DNA of 26,693 bases, from the NCBI GenBank assembly GCA_964451365.1, contig CAYVIB010000046.1, positions 1 through 26,693 of the forward strand. The letters run 5' to 3'. The position numbers and the translations under genes were made by a program. Below the pieces are notes generated by a model. That model was given only the letters and a program-made list of their open reading frames with translations, was not told the origin of the DNA and did not search any database. Each line of letters starts with the position of its first letter. Within the stretch, counting starts at the first letter, position 1. This document shows positions 23,684 to 26,693 of the stretch, in pieces. Origin of the DNA: CAYVIB01 sp964451365 (GTDB lineage: Bacteria; Pseudomonadota; Gammaproteobacteria; Pseudomonadales; Cellvibrionaceae).

Positions 23684-23709
23684 AGACTAACGGTAAGCCA
23701 TTGCTTACC
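23675..23709 (-). promoter_or_regulatory. Probable ArsR operator (three GGTAAGC half-sites)
   Basis: GGTAAGC at 23692-23698 and its inverse GCTTACC at 23703-23709 form a perfect 7-4-7 inverted repeat. A third direct half-site GGTAAGC lies at 23675-23681, overlapping the ArsR start codon, 17 bases from the second. Spacing and position fit an autoregulated ArsR dimer site. Confidence 0.7.
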
Positions 23710-24043
23710 TTTCTGTCAACCCTCCGCCGGTGTGGTTTTGACTCTCCAGCACCGGGCAGCCCCGTTCACTGCGGAAGAAAAGGTAGAAAAGGCAAACCAG
23801 CCATGCAAGATATTGCGGACGCTGAATGGGAACAGCGCCATCGAACGGAATCTCACCAGGGCAAAAAAATATTTTGGATGCTGTCGAATCACAGTCACCT
23901 CGCTCGACTACTTGGTACTATTAACCGGCACATAAACATGTCGCGATAAGAGTGTGATTACAAATTAAGTCGGCTTTGTCAGGTAATATCGATGCACAAA
24001 GCCTTGGACAGAAAACCGGACAACCACCCTATGGAGGATCGAT
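23710..24043. other. Intergenic region between the divergent ArsR and PhnB-like genes
   Basis: About 330 bases with no gene I can support. A plus-strand frame (near 23803-23949) reads MQDIADAEWEQRHRTESHQG but has no ribosome site or recognisable domain. The last 20 bases carry the GGAGG of the following gene. Confidence 0.4.
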
Positions 24044-24529
24044 ATGATTAACCCAGTAAAAAACACAATTTGCCTTTGGTACGATAACGATGCCGAGGAA
24101 GCAGCAAGATTCTACGCCGAGACCTTTCCCGACTCGACCGTCAACGCAGTGTATCGCGCCCCGGGAGATTTTCCCTCGGGAAAGCAGGGGGACGTGCTGA
24201 CGGTCTGGTTCACTGTCCTGGGGGTTCAATGCCTGGGGCTTAACGGCGGCCCCGCATTCAAGCACAGCGAAGCGTTCTCGTTTCAGGTTGCAACCACGGA
24301 CCAGGCCGAAACGGATCGTTACTGGAACGCGATTGTGGGCAATGGCGGACAAGAAAGCGCGTGCGGTTGGTGCAAGGATAAATGGGGCCTGTCCTGGCAA
24401 ATTACGCCGATTGCGCTCACGCAGGCAATCTCGAACCCTGATCCCGCTGCCGCCAAGCGTGCGTTTGATGCAATGATGGAGATGTCAAAGATCGATATCG
24501 CGGCAATTGAAGCGGCGTTGCGCGGTTGA
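24044..24529 (+). CDS. PhnB-like VOC-superfamily protein
   Basis: The 161-residue product begins INPVKNTICLWYDNDAEEAA RFYAETFPDS and has GLNGGPAFKHSEAFSFQV, CGWCKDKWGLSWQITP and a C-terminal helix with KRAFDAMMEMSKIDIAAIEA. This is the PhnB / 3-demethylubiquinone-9 3-methyltransferase-like family, a VOC fold of usual length; despite the family name, no methyltransferase activity should be assumed. GGAGG lies seven bases before the ATG. Such genes commonly accompany ArsR-AHSA1 pairs, as here. Confidence 0.9.
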   Translation: MINPVKNTICLWYDNDAEEAARFYAETFPDSTVNAVYRAPGDFPSGKQGDVLTVWFTVLGVQCLGLNGGPAFKHSEAFSFQVATTDQAETDRYWNAIVGNGGQESACGWCKDKWGLSWQITPIALTQAISNPDPAAAKRAFDAMMEMSKIDIAAIEAALRG

Positions 24530-24714
24530 TGCCGATGTCGCATGCGAGTCGTTGCGGTCGGTAATTAACGCGGGAATGTCGAAAAAATCATGCAAGTCGA
24601 CGCCGCTTTGCGGCGTGGCTTGGCATCGGGTGCCGTGCAGCCCCAAGCGACGCTCTCGGTGAACAGATACAAAGCGCCGGCAAATCGTTCTTGATCTGAA
24701 CCTATTTCATAATT

Positions 24715-24888
24715 GTCGGCGGTTTTCTCCTGGCCACCGTGCTGCGACAGGTTCGCTACACGGATCTCATCGAACCATACCCGCGGCTGAAGGCCTATTA
24801 TGTGAAAACCCTGACGCGCCCCGCGTGGCAGCGGACGCTAAACCTTTGTGCCAAGCGGCAGAACGTGGCTGTTGCAGACATTAATTGA
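24715..24888 (+). pseudogene. Glutathione S-transferase C-terminal remnant
   Basis: The plus-strand frame reads VGGFLLATVLRQVRYTDLIE, then PYPRLKAYYVKTLTRPAWQR and TLNLCAKRQNVAVADIN before the TGA at 24886-24888. This is the last helical segment of a cytosolic GST (typically LRQ...DLLEPYPRVKAYYERxxARPAWQRTLxLYAERL). No thioredoxin-like N-terminal domain or start is visible upstream. Confidence 0.75.
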
Positions 24889-24951
24889 GGTTTTGCCACT
24901 CCGTGGATAAACCTTTGATCATGCAGGAGGAGTTGTCCGGCTTGAAAAGGC

Positions 24952-26244
24952 TTAAACGAGCTTCCAGTTACCACGCCCCGACTGTTTTACCTGATACATC
25001 GCTTCGTCGGCACGCTTGAATACATCGTCAAATATTTCTCCAGCCCGAGCCTCGGTGACACCGACACTCATGGTTACCTTACGGGCTTCCGGTTCCCCTT
25101 CTATCGATACGCCTTGCAGAGAGCGCATCAGTCTTGCAATCAGGTTGTTCAGGTTGTCGCGGCTGATTTTCGAAATAATGATAAATTCCTCTCCTCCCCA
25201 TCGGCCAAAAATATCGTCACTGCGCAGTTCACCGGAGAGGGCCATCGATACTTTTCGCAGGACTTCATCTCCGACGGCATGCCCCAGCGCGTCATTGATT
25301 TGCTTGAAGTGATCCAGGTCCAAAATCATCACGTAGACTCCCGAAGAGCCTGGCAGGGGAAACATTCTATCGATAGCGGTTTCAAGGCCGAGGCGATTGA
25401 AGCATTTGGTTAATGGATCAATGACCATGGTTGTCCTGAGCGTTTCGTTTTCCTCTCTATATCGATAGGAGAAGTATCTCAGCAGCCCCTGAATGATGAG
25501 TATCAGAAGGTTGATACCAATCAATCCCGCAATGACCGGAAACAATTGCTTCCGCGGGAAATAGGATTTCGTTGCGGTAATCCGGTTCAGTTTGAACCGG
25601 TGAGAGCCTTTTGCGGGCAAAGGCGGCAAATCGATGCCCATTTCAAAAACATGTTCAAATTTCGGTTGACGCATGTTCTGGGGAGGATTGAACCGGTCTA
25701 TCCACCACTTTGCCACCTGCATTTTTGCAAGATCAATGAAAGTACCGCTTTCTGTGGGCACAAAATCCACATGTATATAAGGCACCTGATCATAATCGCG
25801 ATAACTCCCTGGCAATTTTTCTGAATTCCGCAAAAAGAAATTTAAGGAATTGCTCGGCCCGGAATATTCCATCGAAACAGAAATTCCATCGTAACCGGAC
25901 AGATCTATCGATTGAGCATCACTGAACTCATAGTAATCCTGCCAGTCATAAGTTTCTGATTCGGGACTCTTATACTTGATAACTATTCCGCAGTAAGGAT
26001 ATTGCAAACCGTATCCGATTTTGCATTCATAAATGCTATTACCGCGATCAATCCATGTCACCACACTTGTACCTTCAGGTTCAACTGAATCAGAAAAGAG
26101 ATGCACCGCAACACCCGGGTACGGGTATAGCTGAAGTATTTTTTTCGGATCGGTTACCACCAGAAAAACACACAACAATGCGGCAGTGAGTATAGAAAGG
26201 TGCAATGCCCTGGTGAGGAACGAATACTTTTTGCCTAACTCCAT
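24952..26244 (-). CDS. Membrane-bound GGDEF diguanylate cyclase with periplasmic sensor region
   Basis: The 430-residue product has an N-terminal membrane segment (about 14-30), a periplasmic region of about 200 residues, a second membrane segment (about 233-254) and a short coiled link. The GGDEF domain follows at about 272-430: DPLTKCFNR, LDLDHFKQINDALGHAVGDE, active-site GGEEF at 350-354, and MSVGVTEA. The inhibitory I-site RSDD (341-344) lies exactly five residues before GGEEF, so product feedback inhibition is expected. It should make c-di-GMP in response to an extracytoplasmic signal. The sensor region (SGYDGISVSMEYSGPSNSLN, VPYIHVDFVPTE) has a jelly-roll, carbohydrate-binding-like flavour but I cannot assign it. 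There is no EAL domain. Confidence 0.9.
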   Translation of the reverse strand: MELGKKYSFLTRALHLSILTAALLCVFLVVTDPKKILQLYPYPGVAVHLFSDSVEPEGTSVVTWIDRGNSIYECKIGYGLQYPYCGIVIKYKSPESETYDWQDYYEFSDAQSIDLSGYDGISVSMEYSGPSNSLNFFLRNSEKLPGSYRDYDQVPYIHVDFVPTESGTFIDLAKMQVAKWWIDRFNPPQNMRQPKFEHVFEMGIDLPPLPAKGSHRFKLNRITATKSYFPRKQLFPVIAGLIGINLLILIIQGLLRYFSYRYREENETLRTTMVIDPLTKCFNRLGLETAIDRMFPLPGSSGVYVMILDLDHFKQINDALGHAVGDEVLRKVSMALSGELRSDDIFGRWGGEEFIIISKISRDNLNNLIARLMRSLQGVSIEGEPEARKVTMSVGVTEARAGEIFDDVFKRADEAMYQVKQSGRGNWKLV

Positions 26245-26485
26245 AAATACCAGCTCTTTCCCCGCAACATGAGCACCATGTTAATTAATTGCATGCGAAG
26301 TAATCCTTGCCGTCGCTATGCAGCCTAAGCCTTTACCAACCCTTTCGGCAGTGTCACCTCACCTCTCTAGGTGGCGGTGCCGCCAAGGCACGGATTTGCA
26401 ACAAAAAAATTGACTTATAGTCAGTATAGACGCCATTCGGCCAAGGGGAGAATAATAGAGGAGGAGCATGCCACCAGAGGTGGCG

Positions 26486-26617
26486 TTCGGCGAAGCAAGT
26501 TGTCCGTAGAGCCCCCAAGAATGGGTTCACGGCGTGTTTCTGGAGAGTCCCCGCCGGATCGACCGGATTCGTTGGCACTGTCATGTAAACAAATTTTCGC
26601 TTAAGGAAGTGCCATTC
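26486..26617. mobile_element. MITE copy 2 (inverted, partial)
   Basis: The segment matches the inverse complement of the 6184 element through TTGTCCGTAGAGCCCCC, CCGCCGGATCGACCGGATTC and the terminal GCTTAAGGAAGTGCCATTC at 26599-26617. It carries an extra 35 or so bases inside the inner hairpin and its other terminal repeat is not recognisable, so it is rearranged. Confidence 0.8.
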
Positions 26618-26628
26618 GGGTTAGTGCT

Positions 26629-26693
26629 GAATGGCACCTCCTTAAGCGAAGAAATCTTTTAATACCGATGCCACCGAAACCAGTTCACCTACC
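26629..26693. mobile_element. MITE copy 3 (start only, cut by window end)
   Basis: GAATGGCACCTCCTTAAG at 26629 and the following bases match the left end of the 6184 element, in the opposite orientation to copy 2. Exactly 11 bases (26618-26628) separate the two ends, the same length as the target duplication of copy 1. Confidence 0.8.

Noticed and set aside
24600..24616. Perfect hairpin ACGCCGC-TTT-GCGGCGT as a terminator for the PhnB-like gene.
   Set aside because: It lies about 70 bases after the stop and has no T-run; it may be a REP-like hairpin, but one copy is not enough to say so.
18824..26298. Similar strings CCATG..TTAATTA..TGCATGCG at about 18824 and 26276.
   Set aside because: The match is short and made of self-complementary words (TTAATTAA, GCATGC); no flanking similarity supports a repeat.

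Overview
The window looks like an accessory, rearrangement-prone stretch of a Gram-negative gammaproteobacterium. The best clues to the organism are a secreted GH5 glycoside hydrolase with ricin-type lectin and polyserine-linker modules (a style typical of Cellvibrio, Saccharophagus and Teredinibacter), lipoproteins with classical lipoboxes, REP-associated tyrosine transposase (RAYT) fragments and a GGDEF protein. This placement is an inference from gene style. No rRNA, tRNA or CRISPR array was seen.

Layout. Positions 1-1010 hold debris: a RAYT N-terminal fragment, a broken XRE regulator and a small orphan gene. Positions 1274-2507 hold a frameshifted cytosolic protein with His-Gly and Gly-Cys motifs that resemble clan CD cysteine peptidases, coupled to a membrane-anchored partner. 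Positions 2937-4895 encode a secreted protein that combines CxxCH motifs, a mucin WxxW (CysD-like) domain and a ricin lectin domain. Positions 4960-6593 are a second debris zone: RAYT C-terminus, intact XRE regulator, and a second copy of the small gene split by a 173-bp MITE with an 11-bp target duplication. Positions 6828-10680 carry a beta-propeller lipoprotein and a secreted serine beta-lactamase-like hydrolase. Positions 10901-12516 carry an N-acetylmuramidase overlapping a lipoprotein gene, which is a candidate effector/immunity pair. A GC-rich AMIN-like gene, a MORN-repeat protein, a decayed second copy of the muramidase/lipoprotein junction and a VOC protein follow, up to 15579. Positions 16440-18686 encode the GH5 enzyme. 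Positions 18965-20960 (minus) are a glycosyltransferase 2 plus UDP-glucuronate decarboxylase operon. Positions 21430-24888 hold small-molecule and stress-type genes (methyltransferase, ArsR-AHSA1 pair with a visible operator, PhnB-like VOC) mixed with remnants of RibD_C, possibly DUF2934, and GST genes. A membrane diguanylate cyclase (24952-26244, minus) and two head-to-head MITE copies close the window.

The unifying theme is repeated duplication and decay. The small orphan gene, an XRE 3' end, the muramidase/lipoprotein pair, the propeller lipoprotein and the MITE each occur at least twice, usually one good copy and one or more remnants. The strongest candidates for an undescribed system are the two pairs in which a cytosolic protein without signal peptide overlaps or abuts an envelope-anchored partner (1274-2507 and 10901-12516), the CxxCH/WxxW/ricin protein, and the nested-palindrome MITE. 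All functional statements come from reading motifs by eye; no searches were run.
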